From the NCBI GenBank assembly GCA_009829735.1, contig CM020619.1:31393751-31457750 (forward strand): a stretch of 64,000 bases of DNA, written 5' to 3'. Position 1 is the stretch's first letter. Each line of letters opens with the position of its first letter. The position numbers were made by a program, and so were the translations under genes. The stretch is from Pyropia yezoensis (lineage: Eukaryota > Rhodophyta > Bangiophyceae > Bangiales > Bangiaceae). Shown piece by piece: positions 21,596-32,455 of the stretch. Below the pieces are notes generated by a model. It had not been told where the DNA came from. It made no database searches and was given only the letters and a program-made list of their open reading frames with translations.

Positions 21596-21804
21596 TGTGG
21601 CAAAAGCCACATGCACACACGGCACCCAAGTTGGGGCGGTGTGCAAGGGCTGCCTCCCGTGTCGGGGGAACCGGAAGAAGTGCAAGTCGCACACACTCTG
21701 TCCCTGTTGTGGGGCAATCCCCCCACGAACAAACAAGAGGATAGTGTGTGGTTTAACAGTTTCTTGGTCGGGACGGGGACGCAGGGCAAAGCCCCGCTGT
21801 CCCT
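21596..21804 (-). repeat. LTR-D fragment (reversed, truncated)
   Basis: About 209 bp of the 3' part of LTR-D in minus orientation. It is cut at GGGACAGCGGGG and joined to LTR-B. Confidence 0.8.
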
Positions 21805-22375
21805 TGTGGTATAAAACTCGATCCTCTCAGACACGTGTCAATATCCCTCGGGGGAAAGGGACAGGTAACACAGAAAGGGGAACTACAAGAGTGGTATGCC
21901 TGTTGCCTCACGTGCCTGCTCGCAGAGCAAACAGATACGCACGGTAGTGCACACGGGGAAGAGGAAAGCAAACGCGCAGTTGTCTTTTTCCTGAGGGCGC
22001 GGGCCAAGGGCGCCTCGCTGTCCCTCTTAACGTGCGTCTTGGGGAGCCTCGGCACGTTGGCCAGGTAGCCCCCCCATAACCCCGAGTGGCCCCGACCCGA
22101 GTCTAACCTCGTCAGGTCGGGGGCCACTATCACTACTAAATCTATTCCCACTCACTAATCTCACACCCAAATTCTCTCAAATCAAGTCCCTCACAAGTAT
22201 GCAAAAACCCATCAGAAATCCCTCTCTCACGTGTGGATAGCGTAGTCCACCGCATACCAGTGCCGGGCGCGGGCCACGGCCGCCAACCAGCACGACACGG
22301 CGGGCGTGGTCTGGCACCTGGTGCCCTCTGGTTGCAGTCCTGGGTCGGCGCCAAGTCGGGGCCAGGGATGCTACA
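21805..22375 (-). repeat. LTR-B copy (reversed) abutting family D
   Basis: A full 571-bp LTR-B in minus orientation. Flanking bases TCCCT and GTGGT do not match, so it is not a clean solo insertion. It may be the 3' LTR of B3, with the DNA between it and D gag deleted, but this is inference. Confidence 0.8.
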
Positions 22376-22384
22376 GTGGTCACG

Positions 22385-23791
22385 ATGACGAATACTATTC
22401 TGAATCAGATTGTGGCGAGTTTGCCAGATGGCCTTAATGTCCAGACCGGATTGGGGCTTTCGAGCCCGCAGGCGCAGGGGGAATCTCCCCTGACGCCTAT
22501 TCCGGGTCGCCCCGAACAGGGGGGGACCCCTGTGACTCCCAACGTGGGAGCCGCACCATTCTCGGTGGGGCCTACGCCCTTCATGGGGGAGTTCCCTTCG
22601 GAAACGCCGGCGGCTACACCAAGTGCGCCGAGCCGGACTACAGGCACTGAGGGTCAACTTACCCCAGTGCCACAGCGGCTGTTCCCTCAACGTGAGGTGC
22701 CGCCCAAGATCCAGGTAGCCAACCCGGTCTACCAGCGGATCTTTGACTGTGAGACCTACGCCCTCCACAACAAGTCGGTGGCGTATGGTCCTGACCAGGC
22801 CCGAGCCATGGGCCGTGCCAAGAAGAATGCACTTCACTCTTTTGGGCACAAGGCGGAGTGGGATGGAACTCTCCCCCTCCGTGTCTTTGAGTTCCTACGT
22901 CGTTTCACAAAAGCCTGTGACGACAATGCCATAAGTGAAGGCATGGCTTTCTACATGCTACAGGAGTTTACCAAGGGCGACCTCCGGACAGAACTTATGT
23001 CCGTCATGCCCAGTTCCTCTAGTGGAGGCGCTGGGGAGGTGACGTCCTATTTGGAGCTCGTCAACTGGTTGTTGAGAGCCATGGTTGATGAGGCAGCGTT
23101 GGCTTCTCAAGTCGAGGAGTTTACGCAAGCCCATCAGGAAGAGGCGGAGGACGAGTTGTCCTTTGCGGAGCGAGTCCGTAAACTCAACAATCTTTGTGGG
23201 TTTCTTCATCCACAAGCTGTGGTGAAGAGCCGGTTTGTGGAGGGACTCCATTGGTCAGTCCGGATGGAGACCCGGGAGCATATCAATGCCCGGGCGACCC
23301 TGGCCGAGTTGGCCAGGTTCGCTTATCGCAGAGGCGAGGCCTACCGCAAGTTGCGGGAGGAACAACGCCAGGAGCGTCAGGCCGAGTTGGCCAAGGAACG
23401 GGAGGAGGCGCGCAAGGCCCGAGAGTTGAGAGAGGCACGCCGAATCCGCAAGGAGAGGGTGGTAGCTGCCGTGGGAACTTCCCAGGGTATCCCTTCGTCT
23501 TCCCCAGTTGAGAAGACTCCTCCCGGAACAGACCATCGGTGTTGGAACTGCAACTCCGATGGACACTGGGCATATGATTGCCCCAAGCTGAGTAAGCGCA
23601 TCCAACAAGTTGTTAGGAATGCGAGTAAGAAGACGGCTACGAACGAAGTACGTTCACGCCGCGAGGGTGGGTCTCGACCGGTCGTCGCGGTCGCCACACC
23701 CTCGGCGGAGGAGGCGGACACGTCGTCCTCAGACTCGTCGTCTTTCTCCCCGCCCTCCGATTCGGAAGCCAAGTCGGCGGGAAACGAATGA
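22385..23791 (+). CDS. gag: Gag of family D
   Basis: ATG 22385 (MTNTILNQ...) to TGA 23791, 468 residues with no lesions. The N-terminal 100 residues are Pro/Gly/Thr-rich. A capsid-like region follows (about 22830-23330; hydrophobic helices such as LRRFTKACDDNAISEGMAFY, also seen in B gag), then a charged Glu/Arg-rich coiled-coil-like stretch (about 23340-23470) and one perfect CCHC knuckle (CWNCNSDGHWAYDC, about 23540-23581). It ends Ala-Gly-Asn-Glu over GGGAAAC. Another GTG/ATG lies nine bases upstream; I prefer 22385 because the upstream bases directly border the LTR. Confidence 0.85.
   Translation: MTNTILNQIVASLPDGLNVQTGLGLSSPQAQGESPLTPIPGRPEQGGTPVTPNVGAAPFSVGPTPFMGEFPSETPAATPSAPSRTTGTEGQLTPVPQRLFPQREVPPKIQVANPVYQRIFDCETYALHNKSVAYGPDQARAMGRAKKNALHSFGHKAEWDGTLPLRVFEFLRRFTKACDDNAISEGMAFYMLQEFTKGDLRTELMSVMPSSSSGGAGEVTSYLELVNWLLRAMVDEAALASQVEEFTQAHQEEAEDELSFAERVRKLNNLCGFLHPQAVVKSRFVEGLHWSVRMETREHINARATLAELARFAYRRGEAYRKLREEQRQERQAELAKEREEARKARELREARRIRKERVVAAVGTSQGIPSSSPVEKTPPGTDHRCWNCNSDGHWAYDCPKLSKRIQQVVRNASKKTATNEVRSRREGGSRPVVAVATPSAEEADTSSSDSSSFSPPSDSEAKSAGNE
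23779..23785 (+). promoter_or_regulatory. -1 frameshift heptamer GGGAAAC (family D)
   Basis: G GGA AAC in the gag frame, two codons before the TGA stop. The pol frame is -1 relative to gag. Confidence 0.7.
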
Positions 23792-26700
23792 CCGTTGGGG
23801 CTGGGCGTCCGAAGCTCACAACGGCAGCCTCGGCCAAGTGGGCCAGGAGGACGAACCAACCGTGCCGGATACTGCGGCGACCTAAGGGAGTCCGCCCACC
23901 TCGGGTAGGACTCCCCACGAACGTAAACCCACGTCGGGTCATCGCGGTGCGGACGGGTGAGAACTTCCAGGTGATTGGACGGGTGCAACTTGCCCCCGGC
24001 CGCGCCTAGTGTGCCCGTATCGTACTTGATACCGGGTCAGGAGCCTCCTTGATACGCAAGTCGCTATTACCAAAGGAGGTGAAGCTCCAACGCTGGAGGT
24101 CCAAAGCTGACCATATGATTGACATCAATGGTGGGGTACTTCCCATCGTTGGTGCCGTGACCCTACCAACTAGGTTGGGGACCCATGAGGTCGACGTGAA
24201 CTATGGTGTAGTTGAGAGTATATCGGTACCACTGCTTCTGGGTACCCCTTATGTTGTTACACGAGTGCCTTTGATTTGTGGCCCTGAGTACTGGGTCAAG
24301 TTGATGAATTGGGAGACTATCCCCATCCTTGGTAAGGGAAAGTGTGTGGCTCCTGTGACAGTCTCACAGTCGAAGCCTGTTTGCTCTGTGAGGGAAGGGT
24401 TTACTGCTACTCTGCGTTTAGCCCGTAAAGTCACGTTGCCCCCCAACTCGGTGGCGCACGTTGACGTTGTAACTGATTTTTCGGGGAACGGGTTGGTGCA
24501 CCCTTACCCCCGTCTTGCTCGCAAGCACCAAGTGCATGTTGCCCTTGGCACGATGGACTCCAAAGCAAGAGTCGTGTGGAGGATACAGGTGATGAACCTG
24601 AGCTCGTCGCCCCAGTACTTCAAGTCGGGAGCCAAGTTCGGCTATATCGACCAACACGAGGGACCGGTAGTAGCGGTCACCCTCAACGCGGGCGCAAGTA
24701 GTGACCCGAGGTCCGGAAAGGAGAAGCATCAAGCCAAGTCGGCCGCCTTTCCTCGACCCCATGTGAACATGGAGGGTGTCCCCCCCAGGTTGAGGGTTCA
24801 AGTTGAACGCCTCTTGGACCAATATCACAAGTTGTGGGATGGTCAATTGGGACTCATAAGAGCTACCCAACACCGGATCGAGTTGAAGCCCGGTGCACCC
24901 CCTATACGCCAACAGCCGTATAGGGGAGGACCCCGTTCAAGGGCCCTCGTTAAGGAGCAAGATGCTCGCATGGAGGCCCTCGACGTGATCGAGGCCAGCA
25001 ACGCCGAGTGGGCGAGTCCGGTGGTTATCGTCCCCAAAATTGATGGGACCCCCCGGTTTTGTATCGACTACCGTAAGCTCAACGAGAGCACGGTGAAGGA
25101 CAGTTATCCCCTACCTAGGATGGATGATTGTCTGGACTCTCTGGGGGAGGCAAACGTGTTCTCTACCCTGGACTGTAACGCGGGGTACTGGCAAATTCCC
25201 ATTGCCCTGGAGGACAGGCAAAAAACTACCTTTACCTGTCACTGTGGTACCTACCAGTGCAAGCGACTACCGTTTGGACTGTGCAAAATGCCGGCAACTT
25301 TCCAGCGCGCTATGGACATGATTCTGGCCGGAGTACGGTGGCAGATCTGTCTTGTGTACCAAGACGATATTATTGTGTTCTCCCGAAGTCCGGACGAACA
25401 CATTGGCCATCTTGGCCAGGTGTTCAAGCCACTTGCTGACGCCGGTGTGTCACTGAAGGCGAGTAAGTGCCACCTCTTTACTCAAGAGGTGGAATACTTG
25501 GGACATGTTGTCCGTCCGGGGCGCCTCAGTGTCAACGAGAAGAACTTGAGGGCCATCCGTAAGGCTCAGTACCCCCGGACCCAGACCCAGATGAGGAGCT
25601 TCCTCGGGATGTGTAACGTGTACCGACGTTTCACCAAGGGCTTCGCCAAGGTGGCGAAGCCGTTGAATGAGCTAGTGAGCTCGACGCTACCGAAAAACCT
25701 GCCTCCCCCAAGTCGGGTGGAGCAGGAATCCTTTGAGGCTCTTCGGGACCTTCTGCTGAAGCCCCCCATCTTGGCTATTCCCAGGTTGGGAGGCCACTAC
25801 ATCCTGGATGTGGACGCTAGCTACGACCAACTTGGTTGTGTGTTGCTTCAGCAGCAGCCGGACAAGGAGTACTTGCCGGTGGGATACTTCAGTAAGGGGC
25901 TGAACTCGGCCGAGAAGAACTACGGAGTCACCGAGTTGGAAGGACTCGCAGTGGTGTGGGCGGTGACGTCACTTCGTCACTACCTGGAGGGTGAGAAGTT
26001 CCTCATCCGCTGTGACCACCGCGCGTTGCAGTTCATCTTTAAGAGGGATCGCAAAAACACACGCCTCAACAGGTGGAGGGTGCGACTGGCACCCTTCAAC
26101 TTTGATATTGAGTACCGACCTGGCAGGCAACATGCCCTTGCCGACGGCCTCTCTCGGGTACCTACCGAGGGGCTGGACACTAACCCAGTCGATGAGGACA
26201 TCCCTATCGTGGGAGTAGTCACGCGCTCGGGTCAGGCGTTGAACCCCGAGGCGCCAGGGAACAAGAAGTACTTGCCCCTGTCCCTGGACGAGGTGGTGAA
26301 GGCCCAGGCCGAGGATCCCTTCTGCAAGTCGCAGAGGGATATACTGGATACATTGGTGGAGACGCGTTTCTTTCTGGGAGACGATGGCCTCCTCAAGAGG
26401 AGGGGGGTATTCCAGGGTACTGAACAACTTGTCGTCCCCGCATTCCTCAAGGACAGTATCCTTGAGAGGGAGCACAACGCTCCCACGGGCGGACACCTGG
26501 GGTCTAGTAAACTGTACCAGACCCTGAGGACCAGGTACTACTGGCCGTCCATGGTGGTGGACATCTACAGTTGGGTGGCTGCCTGCACAAGTTGCGCACA
26601 GAACCGTCTGATGGAACGGCGGCCTAGTACGGCTATGCTATTGTTCCCGGCCAAGGAGTCCTTCGCCGCGTTGGCGATGGACATCCTTGGTCCACTGCCA

Positions 26701-27771
26701 GTGACCGAGGAGGGCAACCAGTACCTCCTGGTCATCTGTGACCGCTTCACGAAACTTACGCGAGCGATCCCACTGGCAGAGATCACGGCCATGTCGGTCG
26801 TGTCAGCCTTCCTAGATCACTGGGTTGCCGCGTATGGCATCCCAGATAGTACACTATCGGACAATGGACCGCAATTTGCGTCTGAACTGTTTCAGGGAGT
26901 GCTGGATATGTCGGGGGTTAAGGCAAACTATGCCACCCCCTACCACCCACAAACTAATGGGCAGGTGGAGCGCTTCAACAAAACTATTGTTAGGCAGCTG
27001 CGCCACTATGTGAGTGAGCACGTGAAGACATGGGACCAATACATTTCTATTCTCACCACTGCCTACAATTCGCAGGTTCACTCATCTACCGGGGAAGTAC
27101 CCCTCGCTTTTGTGACCCCCCGTCGTGTGCGGTCTATTGCCGTGCGGCGGTCGCTCCCAACTAGGGAGGATGGTGGCAGTACGCCTACTCCTACTGAGAG
27201 TAAGGCGGAGTTCGCTGCTAGGCTGGAGCACCTCATCCCTAAAGTCAGGGCTGAGATGGAAAAAGCACAAAAGCGCTACAAGCGTACCTTTGACAAAAAG
27301 GTGCGCAACGCTAAGTATGTCCCCGAACAGGGTGACTGGGTGTTGGTTCACTCACACACCCCAACTGGGGGTAAGTTGGTATTCCAGACGAAGGGGCCGT
27401 ACCAGGTCCTTCGTACTGATGGGCGGCGCTTCACCATCGAAAGTGACGATGGGGTCCGCACAGTGAACGGACAGGACGTGGTCAAAGTTGCACCACCGCC
27501 TGCAGGCGACCCAGCTTGGGCGCGTGCGTTGGAAGCGTGGCGCCTCCCCTCGCTGCCTGCTGCCAATCAGGGCCCGCAGGAGTACGTGTTCGATAAGTTT
27601 ATCGACCACGGATGGGATGAGGATACTAACCGCCTCATGTTGAGGGTGCGTTGGTTTGGCTACAAAGCCAAGGACGATACGTGGGAGTATGTGGAGGACC
27701 TTCCTGCTGAGAAGGTCCGGGCGTACTGTGCCCGGAATGAGATAGACCCTAACAGCCCTCCCTCAACGTGA
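23782..27771 (+). CDS. pol: Pol of family D (one internal TAG)
   Basis: The -1 frame is open from the slippery site except for TAG at 24007-24009, just before the protease (VLDTGSGASLI at about 24025). From 24010 it is open for 1253 codons to TGA 27771. RT (about 24890-25520) has TLDCNAGYWQIP and the catalytic box YQDD, not the more common YLDD. RNase H (about 25790-26160) keeps its D, E and D residues. Integrase has an HHCC site (about 26470-26600) and a D-D-E core (AMDILGP, SDNGPQF, QVERFNK). A GPY/F-like motif (TKGPYQV) and a chromodomain-like tail (about 27580-27740; LRVRWFGYKAKDDTWE) complete it. The TAG may be a lesion or assembly error; readthrough is less likely given the frameshift site. 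Confidence 0.88.
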
Positions 27772-27882
27772 GGGAAGGCCGAGCAACAGTGCCAAGAGAG
27801 TGCTTCAAGTCGAAGTGGTACGCAGAGTGGCTTTTAACTACAGCCCTAACCCTCACACTCTCACAACAAAGGCAGCTGCCAA

Positions 27883-29826
27883 CTAGGCACGCATGCTAGA
27901 CTCCCCAACACCACGGCCCTCGCCCTCACGTGGAGGCGAGCGGCGAGACCCACGCCGATAACGGTCTCCACTCGTTGGAGGGGGCGGCGGCTCCAAGTCG
28001 GAACCGTCGCGCCCTTCACGGTCGCGCAAGTGGCGCCGACCGTGGCTACTCTTCTGCCTGGTCTTGCGCGCAAGTTTGCGACGCAGATGCTGGACAGACT
28101 CCGTCTCCGACGGGGTAGAGGACTCCGAGACGGAGTAGGACAACTCGTCTTCCGACACGGAGGGAGAGCGCCGTGAGTGTCGGCGACGACGGCGAGGAGG
28201 CGAGTATGCCCGGCTCGCGCGACGCTTGCCACGCCCAAGTGGGGCTGGCTGGGGCATAATAGCCCCAATGCGAGCAAACTCGGCTGTCATAAACTCCGCC
28301 ACCGACTCGCAACTCGCGGTCGCCACTGCAGTACGAACGCGCTCCTCAAGTTGAGGAGTCTCGGAGCTCTGGAGAGTTGCGGTCGACGCGGCCAACCAGG
28401 AAATGGTGCGCACCAACGTGGTGATCATCATCTCTGAGGTTAGAGGCGTGGGCGGTAACACCAACTTGGGGTATACCGTCAGGAGGGTGGCCCCCAAGTT
28501 GGGGGACACCGGGGTGGATGACTCCACGGCCACGCTGATCGGGATGTTCCCGTGAGGTTGGAAAGGAACAGGAGGAAGCGGAGGGGCCCGCCGAGGTGGC
28601 GGTACCCGGGTGTAACTGCGACCCCGACTTGGGGCCCCCGCAGTGGGTTGAGTCATGTGGTCATCATAGGACGGCACGGCCATAATTATGGGCTTGTCCG
28701 GGGGTGGCGCAGTGGGGCGATCCACCCCCGGGGCATACGGGTAGTCCCCGATGCCCAACCCCTCTCGTAGGACCACACGGCCGTCGTGAAGTTCACGAGC
28801 GACCCACACGAACTGGCGAAGTGCGCCATCGTCCTTGGGCCCACGAGTGGGGCGGCGCAACTTGTGCTCAATGCTCTCCCACTCGATGAACTTGTGGAGG
28901 CGGAGCATCTCCTCAAGTAGAGTGAGTTGTCCTGATGAGCACCCCTCAGCAACTAGCTGAGGGGTGAGCTGTTCCAAACCTTGGATGAGCCGGAGGGGGA
29001 GATGCCAGAACATCCCCCGCCGCTGAACACAAGCCACCCAGGTCGACATGACCTCGAGGTGCCACTGGGTGGCCAACATGGCCCACACCAGGTGATGAGG
29101 GCCAGCCGTCAACATGACGGAGCCGAAGTGGTCAAGCAACCGTGGCAGCAACGCCGGGAACCCGTAGCGGACCTCAACTTGAGGCCACCACTCGGGCTTC
29201 TTCGGATAGTACTGCTCCTTACTGGCAGCAGACTGTTGAGGAAACTCAAGTTGAGCCGAGGTCACCAAGTAGGGACCTCGCCGGAAGTCCTTCTCCATCC
29301 GCACATCAAAGTGATGAGTGTGCGGATCGGCCTCGTGGGGGTACGGGGGGCGAGTTGCCACCGCGTCCCAAGTAAAGGTCGGCAAGTCGCCGGGACCCGG
29401 GATAGTTCCCCCGCGGTCCACCATGGCCTTGGCCCGCTGAACGTCCTCAACCTCCTCATCGTCCAGGAAGGCGAACTGGTCCGTCCTGAAGCCGGCAGGG
29501 AACCCGACCCTACGGGGATGCTTCTCCCGTAGGCGGTCCCATACCCGACCCATCGCTGCGCCAAGTCGGCCACAGCGAAGAACAGTCAACCCCTCCTCAT
29601 AGAGAGGCCAAGCGGGGTAAAACCACCGCCCCAAGGCCTCACGCGGGAAAACTTTTCCCGCCTCCGGGGGAGACCCCGCCGTCAACCCAAAGCCGGGTGA
29701 CGCGGGAGTCCCATCCCCCGGAGCGATCGCGGAGCCCCCGCCGGAAGTCCCGGCGGGTGCTGCACCGTAGGTGGTGTCCTCCATACGCTCATCCAGAGAG
29801 TCCGTCTCCACTCCCGGGGTCGCCAT
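27883..29826 (-). CDS. Antisense ORF of family D, unknown protein (647 aa)
   Basis: Intact on the strand opposite to pol, stop 111 bp from the pol stop. ATG 29826 (MATPGVETD...) is the first ATG; the frame extends upstream to 29997 only with a TTG. Layout: acidic and Gly/Ala-rich N-terminus; a core at about residues 130-330 with LV[ST]x4EFx10YYPK, a Phe-x-Ser-Val stretch and RRGMFWHLP; a Pro-rich linker; and an Arg/Ser-rich basic C-terminus (RRRRRHSRRSP). The spaced core motifs are shared with the antisense ORFs of B and A. No known domain, signal peptide or membrane segment is evident. It would be expressed from an antisense promoter in or beyond the 3' LTR; nuclear or RNA binding through the RS-like tail is speculation. 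Confidence 0.75.
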   Translation of the reverse strand: MATPGVETDSLDERMEDTTYGAAPAGTSGGGSAIAPGDGTPASPGFGLTAGSPPEAGKVFPREALGRWFYPAWPLYEEGLTVLRCGRLGAAMGRVWDRLREKHPRRVGFPAGFRTDQFAFLDDEEVEDVQRAKAMVDRGGTIPGPGDLPTFTWDAVATRPPYPHEADPHTHHFDVRMEKDFRRGPYLVTSAQLEFPQQSAASKEQYYPKKPEWWPQVEVRYGFPALLPRLLDHFGSVMLTAGPHHLVWAMLATQWHLEVMSTWVACVQRRGMFWHLPLRLIQGLEQLTPQLVAEGCSSGQLTLLEEMLRLHKFIEWESIEHKLRRPTRGPKDDGALRQFVWVARELHDGRVVLREGLGIGDYPYAPGVDRPTAPPPDKPIIMAVPSYDDHMTQPTAGAPSRGRSYTRVPPPRRAPPLPPVPFQPHGNIPISVAVESSTPVSPNLGATLLTVYPKLVLPPTPLTSEMMITTLVRTISWLAASTATLQSSETPQLEERVRTAVATASCESVAEFMTAEFARIGAIMPQPAPLGRGKRRASRAYSPPRRRRRHSRRSPSVSEDELSYSVSESSTPSETESVQHLRRKLARKTRQKSSHGRRHLRDREGRDGSDLEPPPPPTSGDRYRRGSRRSPPREGEGRGVGESSMRA

Positions 29827-30151
29827 GGCTCTCCCCAAGTTGGGGAGAGACGCTCTGGCTATCGCGGCACGAGACCCGCCTCGAGTTGAGGCGGACTCGA
29901 ATCGTGGGTATACGGGTGGCCTCCCCAGCGTGGGGCGGCCCAGTGGAAGGTGAAGGGGAGGTGGTGGTGATGGTGAAGTGTGAACTGAGGAGAGCAAGCT
30001 GCCGAGTGGGCAAGCTTGAGGAGAGGGGCGGTCAACGTGACCGCCTCCACATCCGCGTTACGTACTCGATGGGGGACAGCAAGTCGCGCCCCCAACGCCG
30101 AGACGTGCGTTTACGCACCCCCTCACAGGGCCGACCGGGTCGGTCGGAACT

Positions 30152-30164
30152 GAGGAGAGGGGAG
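30152..30164 (+). other. Polypurine tract of family D
   Basis: GAGGAGAGGGGAG directly before LTR-D. Confidence 0.7.
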
Positions 30165-30633
30165 TGTGGCAGTATTGACCCCCAGGTAGGGGGGCAACAC
30201 GTGCCATGCAAGGGGCGGCAGGCCACTAGCCTGATCCGTTCCTTCCCCTGCATTTGGGTCCATATTCCCTAAGTTTGGGATAGTTAGCTTAGTAGTAAAT
30301 CCAACTTGGATTTGAGGGTTTTCTGCATTTATCGTCTTGAATTTTCGTGTGGCCCGGTGGGCAGGTGCTGGGGTGGGAGATTCTGAGTGGCGAGATTCTG
30401 AGTGGACCCTGGGGGGATAAGGGGAGGGACAGCGGGGCTTGGCCCTGCGTCCCCGTCCCGACCAAGAAACTGTTGGACCACACACCATCTTCTTGTTTGT
30501 CCGTGGGGGGATTGCCCCACAACAGGGACAGAGTGTGTGCGACTTGCACTTCTTCCGGTTCCACCGACACGGGAGGCAGCCCTTGCACACCGCCCCAACT
30601 TGGGTGCCGTGTGTGTGAGTGGTTTTTGCAACA
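30165..30633 (+). repeat. LTR-D, 3' LTR
   Basis: 469 bp, TGTGGCAG...TTTGCAACA. The minus strand is open throughout and encodes the same Cys-rich segment as the solo LTR (CKGCLPC...CPCCG). Confidence 0.88.
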
Positions 30634-32304
30634 GTGCTGGATCTACCCTTGACCGAGCGTCGCGTGTCCGCGTCCGTTCTCCGGTGGCCAGAGGAGGAAG
30701 GGTACGTCCACCGGGCGCTTAAGGTCTGGGACGAGGCGCTCAAGGGGTCGGGGAGCCTGAACTGCGATCCCCGTCCGAGCATGGTCGCTCTGAAGCCGCC
30801 TTTCCTGACCCGGAAGTACTCCGTGTGGTCGCCGGCGCGGGAGCAAGGCGAGCGGCGCGGGCGCCAGCGTGACTACTTCGTAAGCTGCAACCATAAAGAG
30901 TTCTGGAAGCTGGACAAGGCCCACCGGGTGGCGTACTACCCCAAGGTCATCCCGCAGCAGCAGGAAATCGAGATCCCAGTCGGGTTTGCTACATCCAGCA
31001 TCCCCTTCACCTGGTACTTTCTGGACGCCTTGACCCAGGCGTCGATCAAGGGCTTCTTCCGTTCCATCCCGTACATGATGTACACCTCCGAGATGACGGT
31101 CTTGGCGGCCAACCAACCGCTCCACGAGGTCTTGGTGTCTAACCGGCTTTGGCTTCTCCCCGACCTCCTGATGGTCTGGATCGTCGACAAGTTTACCGTC
31201 GACTTCCTGTGCAGCCAGGACGAGGAGTACAAGGAGCTCTTCCAGGCGATGATTGACTTCCGCCGGCAGCTCCCGGTGCATGACCGGAGCTTCTTAAACG
31301 CGATCGCCGACCAGAACAGCCCGCGTCGGGATGGCTCCGGTTGGGTGCAGGTGGTCTACCAGTCTTCTCCGGCCAAGAAGCAGCTAGCGACACCGCTTCC
31401 GGCGTGGCCGCAGCTAGGCAGCCTTCCTGCTTCGGTCGCCCTCGATCTTCTGCCAACTGGGCCGCCGGTGCAAGAGTCGGGATGGGCCGCGGCGGTCGGT
31501 CGGGCGTCTGCGGCGGTTCCGCTTGCTCCTGTTGCACCTGTCGTCCCGGTGGCTTCGCCTGGACCGTCTCCGGCGCGTTTGCGTTCCGCTCCGTCTGTGC
31601 CGGTGCTTCAAGCTCCTCCGGCCCCGCGCTTGTCTGCAGCGAGTCTTGGCGTGGCCGTCCGGTCGCCGACTACTCCGACCGTTCCTCCTCGGGCGCCTTC
31701 TTCAAACTTCGGCGGCCCTGTGCCTCCACTGGAGTTGGGGACTCCGGTTCCTGGGGCTGTTGTGGACCGTCCGGTAGTGGCATCCTCGGGGCGGTTCGAG
31801 ATCCCGGCGCCGACTCTGCGCCTTGCCCGCTTCCGGGTGCCTGACTGGTACCTGAACCAAGGTGGCCCGACATGCGACCAGTACGACGTCGGTATGATTT
31901 AAGACCAGCTGGGTCGTCTTCCGGTGCAGGTTGAGGGCGTCGGGTCTTCCCTGGTGCTGGGTACATACGCCAGCGTCTTGAACAACGTGGTTGACCGGGT
32001 GTTTGCTTGCGAGGACAGCGGCCAGATGTCGGACAGCCCGGTGGTTGGCGAACTTCTGGCGACCTTGACGCGGCATGGCTTGGCCCAGCAGTGGTCAGAG
32101 ACCTTCACTGGCTTCCAGGGGCGCCGACAGGCACATCTGGATAAGCGGGAGCCCCCGGCAACTACCGGTACTACTCCGATGGCGTCATACCTCGATGCAC
32201 CGGGCCCACCGCACTACGTCATCCCGCCTTCCTCCGGTTCCCGTCGTGCCGCGGAGGGAGCGCTGGAGGACGCTCCCGCGGCACAGCGTCCGCGCCGCGA
32301 GTAG
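30634..32304 (+). pseudogene. Antisense ORF of family B (B3 copy, N-terminus lost)
   Basis: On the plus strand because B3 is reversed. LTR-D interrupts it at the codons for LDLPLTERRV, so about 150 N-terminal residues are missing. One in-frame TAA at 31900-31902 replaces a Glu; otherwise the frame matches B4 to the C-terminal QRPRRE. The core with Leu-Val-Ser...Glu-Phe...YYPK and the Trp/Phe-rich block are intact. That so little damage occurs in a non-gag-pol frame supports past selection. Confidence 0.75.
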
Positions 32305-32455
32305 AAATTGGAGGCAAGGAGGGTGAGAGTCTTGGGAGAAGGGAGGAGGGAAGAGGCGGAGAGAAGGGTTGCTCGAGCGGGTGCTTGTTTTCCTTGATTG
32401 TTCCATGCTTGCATTGCGTGTTTTCCTTGATATACCCGTTCCCTTTTTCTCAATC

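Larger units (their letters stand above)
22376..30633 (+). mobile_element. Family D Ty3/gypsy element (5' LTR lost)
   Basis: Gag, pol, antisense ORF, polypurine tract and 3' LTR-D are present in order. The 5' LTR, primer-binding site and leader are missing; LTR-B ends ten bases before the gag ATG. On the right, LTR-D abuts the antisense ORF of B3, showing that D inserted into B3. GTGCT (30634-30638) would be its right TSD. It is the best preserved coding region in the window. Confidence 0.88.
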
